NCBI GenBank assembly: GCA_036674765.1
Contig: JARVKI010000003.1
Coordinates: forward strand, 1-64,000
Direction: 5' to 3'
DNA from: Seiridium cupressi
Taxonomy: Eukaryota > Ascomycota > Sordariomycetes > Amphisphaeriales > Sporocadaceae
Length of the DNA stretch: 64,000 bases
Numbering within the stretch: position 1 is the first letter of the stretch; each line of letters begins with the position of its first letter. The notes under the pieces were generated by a model. It searched no databases and was not told the origin of the DNA. It saw only the letters and a list, made by a program, of their open reading frames with translations. Below are positions 35,390-45,211 of the stretch, one piece after another. The translations under genes and the position numbers were made by a program.

Positions 35390-36840
35390 ATTGCCGTACA
35401 GATATGACTTTACTGCAGCCAACCACCGCCACTGTTTGTGCTATTCACCTCGAACACCTACCAGGTGTGGAAGAGGGATGGTAGAGCGTGTCAAGGTCTC
35501 GTTGGAAAGTGATGTTAACGCATGTCTTTCCTTCCTCTGGATAGTTGACAGGCTTTTCTCCAAGAAACGTCTAGCTTTTGTGGATGTCAAGGCTTATTAA
35601 GCTGTGTCAGCAGCACCACTAGGTACATACCGAGCAGCAAGAGCGCTTGACATCGAGCTGCTCGTTGTGGACTACGATGGCCATCGGGCATAGGATTCAT
35701 CCGCAAAGCAGTGGCGAGATGATTTCGTTGACGTGCGATCTCACCGCTGACGATGGTGTACCTAATCGAATCGCCGAGGTTGTGTCCAAAAGCCAAGGTC
35801 CAATAGACGCTATCACGACATTCCTTAGACAAACTTCTGCCCGACGCTGCTAGAGCAGCAGAGAAACTGCGTCCTTATACAAGCCCTCCTGAAGCATGGA
35901 TATATGTCATGATAAGCGAAAGACGTGAGAGTTCACGTCATCAGACATCCATATTACTATTGCGGTATCCTCTGCTTCTCGACCCGATAATTGGGGTATT
36001 GCTCCGAAGGTGTCGCCAAAGTCTCGGTCGCAGGCGGAAGTGCTCGGCGATGTACAGCGTACCGGAGAGACTTTCCCCGGAATGGACACCATCATAGAGC
36101 CATACATATCCGGCCGGAAGTGGACGCGAACTTTTCCCTAATCAATAAGGAGCTGCTCTGGAGGGAGTTAAACGACGACTCTTCTTATTCCGCTGAGATT
36201 TCTCAAAAAACTGCAAGTGCAAGGGACAATCCTATCCTCATCAACGCTTCTTTCACACCTGCCCAGAGAGTTGCCGCCACCATTCAATCCTTCTGCAGAG
36301 CTGTCAACCATTATGCCTTCAATTCTACCCGAGAGACATCACTTCTCACCTTTACCCTGACAGGAATATTTCTCAGACTAGGATTTAAGAATGGTCTCTT
36401 CCACCTCCAGCCCAGGATGAGAGACAGCAGAATGGAATATGCTGTTCCTGACAAGGGAGTCGAGCTCGTACACTCCAGAGAGGTGAGAACGCAGACCTTA
36501 GCGTGTTTCTAATCAAAACTAATGCCAGGGATCCAGGCCACCAGGAGATATTTGTAGTCGATCACATGCATGGAATCAAAGGATTTCGCCTTGCACATGC
36601 TAACGGCTTTGTCACACGTTCTTCTGCTGTGCATAATGAAAAGGACACGGCACTGAAGGCAATCATTAGCTCATTATGTGAGTGAGTCTTTGCCCAAATC
36701 AGTGTCAGTATACCACTGGAAGACACCAGGAGTAGATCTCACAATCAGCTGTTGTAACTCCATATAGGGATTTTGCCTTGGAAATGCCAGATGATCTCGG
36801 CTGTGAACTTGCTAGGAGGGTTCACCCTCCGTTGACCTTT
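35390..36840 (+). pseudogene. ATP-grasp ligase pseudogene with multiple frame breaks
   Basis: Successive pieces in changing plus-strand frames match a fungal ATP-grasp protein from end to end. They are: GTYRAARALDIELLVVDYDGH (35622 onward), stop TAG at 35691, then SSAKQWRDDFV; DLTADDGVPNRIAEVVSK and PIDAITTF after a shift near 35735; ARAAEKLRPYTSPPEA after a shift near 35830; SEGVAKVSV (36005 onward); TIIEPYISG and PEVDANFSLINKELLWRELN (about 36085-36175); LRLGFKNGLFHLQPRMRDSR; and VFLIKTNARDPGHQE after a shift near 36500. A later piece near 36775-36885 (DDLGCELARRV) also fits. The family joins a carboxylate to an amine through an acyl-phosphate. At least four frame changes and one stop make an active product unlikely. 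Its substrate cannot be inferred. Confidence 0.75.
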
Positions 36841-38350
36841 GTACAATGTCCACCTCATGCAGATTCGTTTGTCATTATCCAATGACCAGGAGATTCTGCT
36901 TAGAGCTTAGACTTGCACTGAGAATTGAGGCGAAGTGTAACACGACTATGTGGTGCAACATCAGATTGGAATATGACAGTTCCTTGGTGAGAATGCGACA
37001 ACATGAAGTAACAGGAAGGCTTGATTCATTGGGGGGCCTGAACGACTTATGAATGATTAATAGTCCCCTTCCTCGTTTTTGCTGTGCCTGACCGAGCACG
37101 TCCTCGTATTTTTCTAAGCTTGAGCTGGTGATTGGAAAAGAGGAGAGTCTTACCCATATGCCACTATAATATATGAGCTGGAGAGGTATATGGTCAACTA
37201 CCAGACACTCTCATCACCTCACTGTCTGATGTTTGATGAAAACATTGGCAGATCAGATAAATGGATTGCCATCACTATAAAAAATCACCGCGCAAATGTT
37301 TTTAAATCGGTCTTACCATATCCTGATTTACCATTTTGGGTATAGCAGCTATGGAATTAAAAAGCGTAAAAGAATTTAACCGAAAAGAATACCGTTACCA
37401 AGGAGGCCGATAAAAACAAGCAGCCAAACGATAAAGTTAAATCGGATACCTAAACCATAAATACAATAGCGGACGGTATAAAGAAGGAAACGGCCGCGGT
37501 CGTTAAGCCCCTGCCGGTAAGGACGACAAAAGAGAGTTTTTGATTGTGATACCTTTTAACGAGCATACATTTTATTATGGCGCGTAGCATCATCTCTCGT
37601 GTCGATGTTTTAGCCATGTTGTCCTCAGCAAAGCAAAACTCGTAATGATGTGAAATCTCCCCCCTGTTAGTCAATCTGTCCCCGTTGCTTGTATTTACGA
37701 TCGCTATCAACATCAACTTCATTTTAAGCATGCATGAAAGCCAAAGACCAACAACAAGACTGATGGCTTCATCGAAACGATATGGTGGTGCCTTCATGAA
37801 TCCTTTGACACTGACCGGGACATGCGGGATCTTTACAAAAAGGGTGGGCAAAGCTGCCGCCTTGAGCTCGCCCCCCGCATCAAGCACGATCGATATGAGT
37901 CCCTAAGCCCGGAGGCAGCACATACCTACGCTGATGTGCAGCAATTTTCCTATTAGAGACGATACAGATCGGATGAGAATGAAACAAAGAAGAGGAGAGT
38001 AAATGTGAGGAGGAATGGTAAGGCAAGATGAAGTACTTGTCATAAACCATGGACCTAGTTGTTGAGCGTGCCGATACCTAAATCCCGGGTACAAGGAACA
38101 AAAGTCGGCCTCAAAAGCAGTGTCTTAATTGGCCTGGCGGGCGGACCATGTGGGGCAGATTGGTGCAACAAAAAACCGGAGGCGCTTGACCGCGACAGGA
38201 ATTTACAGACTCCAGCCTCGTCCAACGCAGATCCACAGTCGCAGCTTTCGTGGTCTAAAAGCTCACTGTCCTGCACTTTTTACATCAGCATCATCGTCGC
38301 CATCAACCAACTAGTCACTTGCGTGCAGGAACCCAATTGCTGCAATCAAC
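36841..38350. other. Gene-poor stretch up to U2AF promoter
   Basis: 1.5 kb with no recognised gene. A minus-strand frame at 37450-37887 has some hydrophobic segments but no family I can name and ends in a degenerate context. The last few hundred bases should hold the U2AF65 promoter. Confidence 0.4.
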
Positions 38351-40349
38351 ATGAACGGTGACGGTTATTCATCACGAGGTATAGTTTCTGCTGAGCGGGC
38401 CTCTCTTTCCTCCCCGTCATTATGCAACTTGCACCAGCTAACGATACATTGCACTAGATGCCCGGCATGGCTCATCTCGTGACTACTCGTCCAGAGATGA
38501 CAGGCGCGACCGGGGCGACCGGGGCGATCGAGGCGATCGCGGTGACAGACGAGACCGCAGACGATCACGGTCACCTAGACGTTCGCATCGCGATGGCGAG
38601 CAAGACTCTTATGCTTCGAGCCGCAGTCACAGGGACCGTGAGCGAGAGGACAGATACGGTGGCAGTGGCGGCGGCGGCGGCGGCGGCGGTGGTGGTGGTG
38701 GTGGCGGCCGGGACAGAGACTGGAGAGGTGGTGATAGAGACCGCGATCGGGACCGTGGTGGCCGACGAGACCACCGGCGTGACGATGGCCGGCCTCCGCG
38801 CCGCGATCGCGACCTGTTTGACGACAGGCGAGGCGGCGGCGACAGACGTGGTGGTGGCGACAGAGGACGAGATCGGGATGAAGACCTCTTCGCGCAGAAC
38901 CGTCGTGGCCGAAGCGCGACACCACCGCCCAAGAAGCGCGAGCCGACGCCCGATCTTACCAACATCACGTCCGTTCTGAACCGCAAGCGCCGTATGACAC
39001 AATGGGACATCAAGCCCCCGGGCTACGAGAACGTCACGGCCGAACAGGCCAAGCTATCCGGCATGTTCCCTCTACCCGGCGCACCCCGACAACAGCCCAT
39101 GGACCCCAGCAAGCTCCAGGCCTTCATGAATCAGCCAGGTGGTGCCGTGAACAGCGCAGCTTTGAAACCGTCAAACAGCCGCCAATCGAAGCGTCTCCTC
39201 GCCTACAACATTCCCGCAAGTGCTACTGATGATGGCATCATCAACTTCTTCAACCTCCAACTGAATGGCCTGAATGTCGTGGAGAGCACCGATCCCTGCA
39301 TTCTATGCCAGATCTCGCGCGACCATACATTCGCTTTATTGGAATTTAGGCATCCTTCGGAAGCCACCGTCGCTCTGGCGATGGACGGCATCTCTATGGA
39401 ACCCGATGACGCTATGGGCAATGGGGTTGCGAACGGAGGCGGCCATGGTCTTCGGATCCAGCGGCCGAAGGACTACATTGTGCCCGCCGTCGTTGACGAC
39501 ACACCTTACGAGCCTGGAGTGATATCAAAGGTGGTTGTTGACACTCCAAACAAAATCAGTGTGACCAACGTCCCGATCTATCTGACAGAGGAGCAAGTCA
39601 TGGAGCTCTTGGTATCCTTTGGCGAGCTCAAGGCATTTACGCTGGTCAAAGATGCTGGCACTGAAGAATCACGGGTAAGTACTGTCGGCTCAACGTGGGA
39701 AACACGTTCATCGCTAATTCGGGCATTTCAGGGCATTGCATTCTGCGAATACGTAGAACCTAACGCGACGGACATTGCCGTCCAAGGACTCAATGGTATG
39801 GCAATTGGCGACAAGAGTCTCAAGGTCAGGAAAGCGAGCATAGGCATCACCCAAGTCGCTGGTGTTGAGATGGGCGTCAATGCCATGTCCATGCTTGCAG
39901 GTACCACATCAACCGACCAGGAGGAAAGTAAAGTACTCCAACTCCTCAACATGGTCACAGCAGAAGAGCTGATTGATAGCGACGATTACGAAGGTGAGTC
40001 AATCAGAAGGTGGTCCTCTGAGATTAAATCAACTGACAGGAAACAGAAATTTGCGAAGATGTTCGCGACGAATGCGGCAAGTTCGGCCAGGTCGTGGGCC
40101 TGAAGGTTCCCAGGCCAAGCGGAGGAAGCAGGCAGTCTGCTGGAGTGGGCAAGATCTTTGTCAAGTTTGACTCGACGGAATCAGCGAAGAAGGCTTTGAA
40201 CGCATTGGCCGGTCGCAAATTTGCTGACAGAACTGTGGTCACAACTTATTTCCCCGAGGTAAGAACAGAGACACTTTTGCCGGATAGCCCAAAGGTAGAG
40301 CGCGTACTAATACACATGATAGGAAAACTTCGAAGTTGGCGCATGGTAA
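38351..40349 (+). CDS. U2AF65: U2AF large subunit (U2AF65)
   Basis: Five exons, join(38351..38378,38458..39674,39732..39993,40047..40258,40323..40349), give 581 residues. The factor binds the polypyrimidine tract and helps recruit U2 snRNP. The first exon encodes nine residues only (MNGDGYSSR plus one base) and the last only ENFEVGAW. An Arg/Asp/Ser-rich region with many RGD repeats is followed by a poly-Gly run of about 13 residues. After it come the U2AF block KKREPTPDLTNITSVLNRKRRMTQWD and three RRMs. RRM1 starts at KRLLAYNIPASA and RRM2 at KISVTNVPIYLTEEQ. The C-terminal UHM (EEICEDVRDECGKFG... GVGKIFVKFDS) lacks nothing obvious. The 57-nt intron in RRM2 is stop-free and in frame. The reading of the RS region is the GAT-GCC frame starting at 38458; the adjacent long frame is a shadow. 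Confidence 0.94.
38661..38706 (+). repeat. Imperfect GGC/GGT trinucleotide repeat (poly-Gly)
   Basis: GGC and GGT codons repeat inside exon 2 of U2AF65 and encode the glycine run between the RS-like segments. Tracts of this type vary in length between strains by slippage, always in units of one residue. Confidence 0.75.
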
Positions 40350-41141
40350 AAAGCGAAAGGGAGCACAGTCAGGCGTTTTCATTTCACCTTGGCAACTCGT
40401 ATCTACGCCGCGGCGGAGAAGAATGCGAGTCCCGATAGGACTCGGCAGCATGTGTAATTTGGCCTTTCCTCGTTGAAACTTCTGGGGAATTCGGAACTCT
40501 GTAGGCTATAACGACTGAGGGGGGGAAAAAAGTACCTAGTGCTAATATCCTCGCCAAGCATGTATACTACAACACTGATAATCGACACGATCTGCTTGCT
40601 ATATGTATTGCCCCGATGAAAGGCGTTTACAATATTGGGTCGTGTATTAGCAATGCAGTCTAACATTTTTAGTTCATATTTCTTTTTCCGACGGCCTCCT
40701 TCAGATCTGTCATTCGAAAGTATAAGTGAGCAGCAATGTGAAAGCGCATATTCGAAAGAAGAGAAATTCATGAGCACGACTACACAACGAGGCGGCGCCC
40801 ATCTACCAGGTAGACTCTACCTTATGCACGTTGGGACAGTAGCGGGCCCCTCCCCCGCAAAGCGGCCTAATTCCGGTGGACGGGTCAGTAGTCGGGTTAC
40901 TGATAACCGTGGCGCCTACAGGCCTGGGGCCTGGGATAAGAGCTTACCTCGGCATCTAGGTCAACTTCCATCAATCCAACCAAGCCCCAACCAACATTTT
41001 AGCTTGCCGGCGATGGCTCGAAATCCCATGTCGACCAACATACCTCCACTGTTCGATATGTTTACATAGGCAATCTCGGAGGCTGACAATCGAGTCCATA
41101 TCTATTCTATACACACGCTACGGCCGTTAAAGCTCGCGACA
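40350..41141. other. Intergenic, U2AF65 to phosphotransferase
   Basis: 792 bp with the U2AF65 3' end and the promoter of the next plus-strand gene. An open frame at 40635-41069 has no family character. No other feature was seen. Confidence 0.4.
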
Positions 41142-42348
41142 ATGGCGGGCCGCGTGAGGCATCCCATTGACGTCAAGGCGCTCGAGAGATACGTCGAGAA
41201 GCACGTGCCGGAGATCAAGACGCCGCTAGACGTGAAGCAGGTACGCTCTTCCGAATCGTACTCTCCCCAGGGTCGAGGTCGGATCACGAGAGAGAGAGAG
41301 AGAGAAAACTAACCCAGGTCGGGCGCCTGCTGTATAGTTCGGCTTCGGTCAATCCAACCCGACCTACCAACTCACCTCGCCCTCGGGCGCCCGCTACGTC
41401 CTGCGCAAGAAGCCGCCGGGGAAGCTTCTCTCCAAGGCCGCGCACAAGGTCGAGCGCGAGCACCGCATCATTGCCGCGCTGGGGTCCACCGACGTGCCCG
41501 TGCCCAAGGCGTACTGCCTCTGCGAAGACGCCTCGGTCATCGGCACCCCCTTCTACATCATGTCCTTCCTCGACGGGCGCATCATCGAGGATCCGGCCAT
41601 GCCGGGCGTGCCGGACGAGGAGCGCACGGCGCTGTGGAAGGCGGCCATCGAGACCCTGGCCAAGTTTCACCGGGTGGATTTCCAGAAGATTGGACTGGAA
41701 AGTTACGGCAAAAGCGGCGGCTTCTACGACCGCCAGCTCGCGACGTGGAAGACCATCTGCACGGCGCAGGCCAGCACGGTCGACGTTGAAACCCAGAAGC
41801 CGGTGGGCCCGCTCCCGCATTTCGAGCAGTTCCTTGGCTTCTTCTCGGACCGCACGAAGCAGCCCGCCGATCGATCGGGCTTGATACATGGCGACTACAA
41901 GATCGACAATATCGTTTTCCACAAGACGAAGCCCGTGGTGATCGGAATTCTCGACTGGGAGATGTCGACTGTGGGACATCCACTCTCCGATCTCGCGAAT
42001 ATCATGATTCCGTTCTATACCGCTTCCATGAAAGGAGAGACCAAGTACTCGTCCTCGGACACTTTCCTACCGGGCGTAACACCTGGATTGCCTACGCCAG
42101 AGATGGTCATGAAGTGGTATGCCAATACGGCCGGCTGGGACCCGCGGCCCGACGTAAATTGGGGAATGGCCTTCAGCATTTTCCGCCTGAGTGCAATTTG
42201 CCAGGGTATTGCGGCAAGGGTAGCCACAAAGCAGGCGAGCAGCGAGCAGGCCAAAGAACACTCCAAGGCCTTGGAACCGCTGGCAGAGTTCGCCTGGGAA
42301 TTGGTTGGAAGAGAAAAGGATCAAGTCAGGTTGACTGCAAGATTGTAA
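41142..42348 (+). CDS. Aminoglycoside-phosphotransferase-like kinase (ACAD10/11 type)
   Basis: Two exons, join(41142..41240,41338..42348), give 369 residues. The 97-nt intron (GTACGC, branch AACTAAC, ATAG) carries a GA repeat and joins DVKQ to FGFGQSNPTYQL, a nucleotide-loop-like start of the kinase fold. The fold is protein-kinase-like. LRKKPPGKLLSKAAHKVEREH gives the ATP lysine region. LIHGDYKIDNIVF holds the catalytic D219 and metal-binding N224. ILDWEMSTVGHPLSDLAN holds D239, the DFG counterpart. This arrangement is typical of the N-terminal kinase domain of ACAD10/ACAD11 and of stand-alone fungal relatives. The substrate is unproven; in the animal proteins it is linked to 4-hydroxy acids. 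No acyl-CoA dehydrogenase domain follows. No signal peptide is visible. Confidence 0.9.
41287..41306 (+). repeat. GA microsatellite in an intron
   Basis: About ten GA units lie inside the intron of the phosphotransferase gene, shortly upstream of its branch site. Length variation here would alter intron size only. Confidence 0.8.
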
Positions 42349-43050
42349 GATGTGTCCACTCGTATAAAATGCTTTCCGCCAAGTCAGCAAGGGGCTAGGA
42401 ACCCAATCTGTGCAATCACGTGCCTGCTTGAAGTACTTTCATATCTTGCAAGAATCCCTCGCAAAATGACAACAGCATATTCTTAGCGATCATTTGTCTC
42501 CATTATATTTTTGGTCCCGGCTAGATTACTCCAAGGGGAAGCGCTCAATTCGTATTCTATACTCCGAAAGCTATCTGCTGTAGACATAAGACAACGCTGT
42601 ATAAGATCAGTCAAAGTCTGCTGTGGTCCCACAGTCAATCGAGTCGAGTGGAGAGACAGTGCTGGCCATTCCCCGATGTTCGAAATGCAGCCTGAGAAAG
42701 ATGCCAGACTCTCAATGAGTTCAGAGCGTATGTGAGACATACCAGAAACAAGACTATAACGACAACGCCAGATGCAGTTCCCTCCCATATAGTCGGTTTC
42801 CGGGTGTGCCATGTAGCTGGTATAGCACCCATTGTAACGCCATAAACACCTGTAAAAAAAAAAAAAGTCGAAATTCAAGAGACAATGCCGTCGCGTCTGT
42901 GAGAGTGAGAGGACCGTCGGCCGAGCAGAATATGGCAGAAACAATGCCGTGGCCGGGAGGTTTGAATGCAGAAGTCTATAAATATGATAAAACGAGCTGG
43001 CGGAAGGTGAGGATTAGATGGGTATAGTCTGGTCTGGCCTGTTCAATGTT
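42349..43050. other. Convergent intergenic, phosphotransferase and RING gene
   Basis: 702 bp between convergent stop codons. It contains a 12-base A run at about 42853. No gene was recognised. Confidence 0.4.
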
Positions 43051-45211
43051 CTATCGCGGTGAAGCGTGGCCACTACTGTTGACACCAGCGGTCGAGTCTG
43101 AATCAGCCATACGAACATCTTGTCCACCAGCAGTGCTTGACATTGGTGGGTAGAAGTCAGGTCGCATGGGTGGCCACCCAGTGCGTAGGTCCATCTCATT
43201 GCTGGCCAGAGGATTCGGATATGGTAGTCTAGGTTCGTGCGGCTGAAACATGGAGGCATGTCCTAAGAAAGGAGGCATGCTGTGCTCAAGCCCTGCTGCA
43301 GCCTCTGATAGACGAGGTGGCATCGGTGAGCCTATAGAATGTCGATGGGTATGGTTTGATGGGTAGTATCTGTTGCCACCACTATGATACTGTGATTACA
43401 GCCGTCAGTGAGGAATTTGGGAAGGGGAGTGGCTCGACGTACTTGTCCAGACGGCAACCCAGCAGCAGGTGCTGCAAACTGATTGGAACGGCCCGATGGT
43501 GGTGTACCACGCAGACTCGCATGGCGTGGACGGATTCTCCGACGGTTCTCGCCAGTGTCGCTAGGTGGCGACCGACGCTCCGATGGACCCCAAGATCGGA
43601 AACTCGGCAGCGCATCAGGCCTACGATGAGTCGCGGCAGAGAAACTATCCGATGTTCCCCAGCCGGCTTCGTCAAGAGCTTCTCGGGGGTTTGAGTCCCT
43701 GGCCTGTTGGCGGAATACGTGTTGCCGCATCAGCTGGATGACCGCTTCGGGATGCGGGTGGCGATGCTGTGGTTCGGAGGGCAATTTGTCCCTGCAATAC
43801 GGGCAGCTATCTGACTCCGCAAACCACTTCTTAATGCAATGGTCGCCAAACACATGCTGACATTTCGGGAGACGTAGAGGCGCTTCGTTGATACCTTCAG
43901 GGGTTTCTGCACCGAAATCGTTGTAGCAGATGATGCAAGCTATTTTCGTTAGCAACAACTCCGAGCAGCGTAGATAAAGGACAGCTTACTCCTTTCGCTT
44001 TCTGGCAAATCCGAGATCTCCACGCTCTCGAGAGCCGCTATGGCTTTCCTGGAGGCCACTTTCCTTCCCCCGGTTGCTCCTCTGAGCAGCTGTGCTGCTC
44101 GTAACCCGCCTTCCGATGCACCACCCGCAGCGATGACATCGAGCATCCTCGCTGTTATCATCTCTGTTTCATTTTGATCGGAATCCTCGTCGCTAGGCGA
44201 CTCAGAGTTCGTGGCGGCAACACGGTGCCTGTTCCGTGCCGATTCAATAACTGCTCTAGACCCTTCAAGCCCGGACTCAGCGGCTCTTTGGCGCATAGGA
44301 GGCATAGTCACCGTCGCCACCGAAGATCTTGTGGCTTTGATACATGTTAGCGTTCCGCATGGTTGTAATTTCGTTATCCGATACTTGAAGATTTTGCAAT
44401 ACGTACTTGTTTGCCTTTCCGGTGTCCTCGGCTGGCTTGGATTGGGATCAGCTCTTGTAGATGACGCATGTTCCATGTTGGCACTTTCGGAAAAGTTGGG
44501 TGATCTAGCGCTGAGTTAGACAAAGGTGTGAGAAGGTTTTGCAGAAACACATGGGGAAAGGAGAAAGACAAAATTAAAAATTAAAAAACGAGCTCACATC
44601 TGTGCGATAGCAGGCAAGCGGTTGCCTCGAGATGCATGCTCGGTGGAATTCGGGCCGCCAAGATAACCCCCAAAAGAATTTTGACCATGTTGATTCGGGG
44701 CTGCATTTCCCATCCTGTCCAGGCTTGGTATTGTTGGCCGCTGTGAGAAACGTGGTGGTGATTGCGTGTGGGAGTGAGGATGTCCATGCGCGCCATGATG
44801 ATTTCCCAATACTCCTGCCAGTCCAAACGGGGGCACCGCCTGTGAACTCACTGGAGATCCGCCCATGGGTGGAATCAGGCCTGGAGGACCTGCAAATGGA
44901 GGAGCATGCGAATACATGGGCATTTGCCGAGAAAGCATGTGTGGAGGTGTATAAGACGGATGTTGCCAACCCTCGTGAGGATTGTGATGCCACCAATTCC
45001 CGCTTCCCATGCTGTTATGAACCGGATCATAGTGCGAACCGCTCCCGCCGCGCGAATGCGAGTGCAATCCTGGCAGTGGGTTCTGCTCGGCAGCTGCTCG
45101 TAGTGCCGGGCAAGGTGAAGGTTGATGGTCCACGGGCATAGGCGACAATGCACCTCTATTAGAGGGCGGCAGTGACCGGTGCATCACAAAGTCCATGGCT
45201 TGAGGATCCAT
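43051..45211 (-). CDS. RING-finger protein, probable E3 ubiquitin ligase
   Basis: Five exons, complement(join(43051..43389,43443..43939,43990..44334,44407..44504,44598..45211)), give 630 residues with every junction in frame. The ATG at 45211 (MDPQAMDFVMHRSLPP) is the first usable one; the in-frame codon further upstream at 45325 is TTG. The N-terminal third is rich in Pro, Gly, His and Ser. The middle holds a Ser/Asp/Glu segment (SESPSDEDSDQNETE). A RING finger follows at 354-401: C354, C357, C379, H381, H386 or its neighbour C387, C398 and C401 (CIICYNDFG... CQHVFGDHC... CPYC). The tail is again low-complexity. The RING predicts E2 binding; partners and substrates are unknown. The 72-nt third intron is stop-free and a multiple of three. 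A further 5' exon cannot be excluded. Confidence 0.87.

Noticed and set aside
36483..36544. Possible GTGAGA...CAG intron in the ATP-grasp remnant
   Set aside because: Removing it would delete the family motif FLIKTNARDPG, so the change of frame near 36500 is better explained by an indel.
37450..37887. 145-codon minus-strand frame with hydrophobic segments
   Set aside because: Weakly membrane-protein-like but no family could be named, and the surroundings are degenerate.
38458..38979. Open frame beginning MPGMAH with Ala/Val/Thr repeats
   Set aside because: It is an out-of-frame reading of the U2AF65 RS-like exon. The splice-consistent frame gives RD/RS repeats and joins the RRMs.
38575..39013. 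Minus-strand frames with His or Pro runs
   Set aside because: They are shadows of the GGC/GGT repeat in U2AF65.
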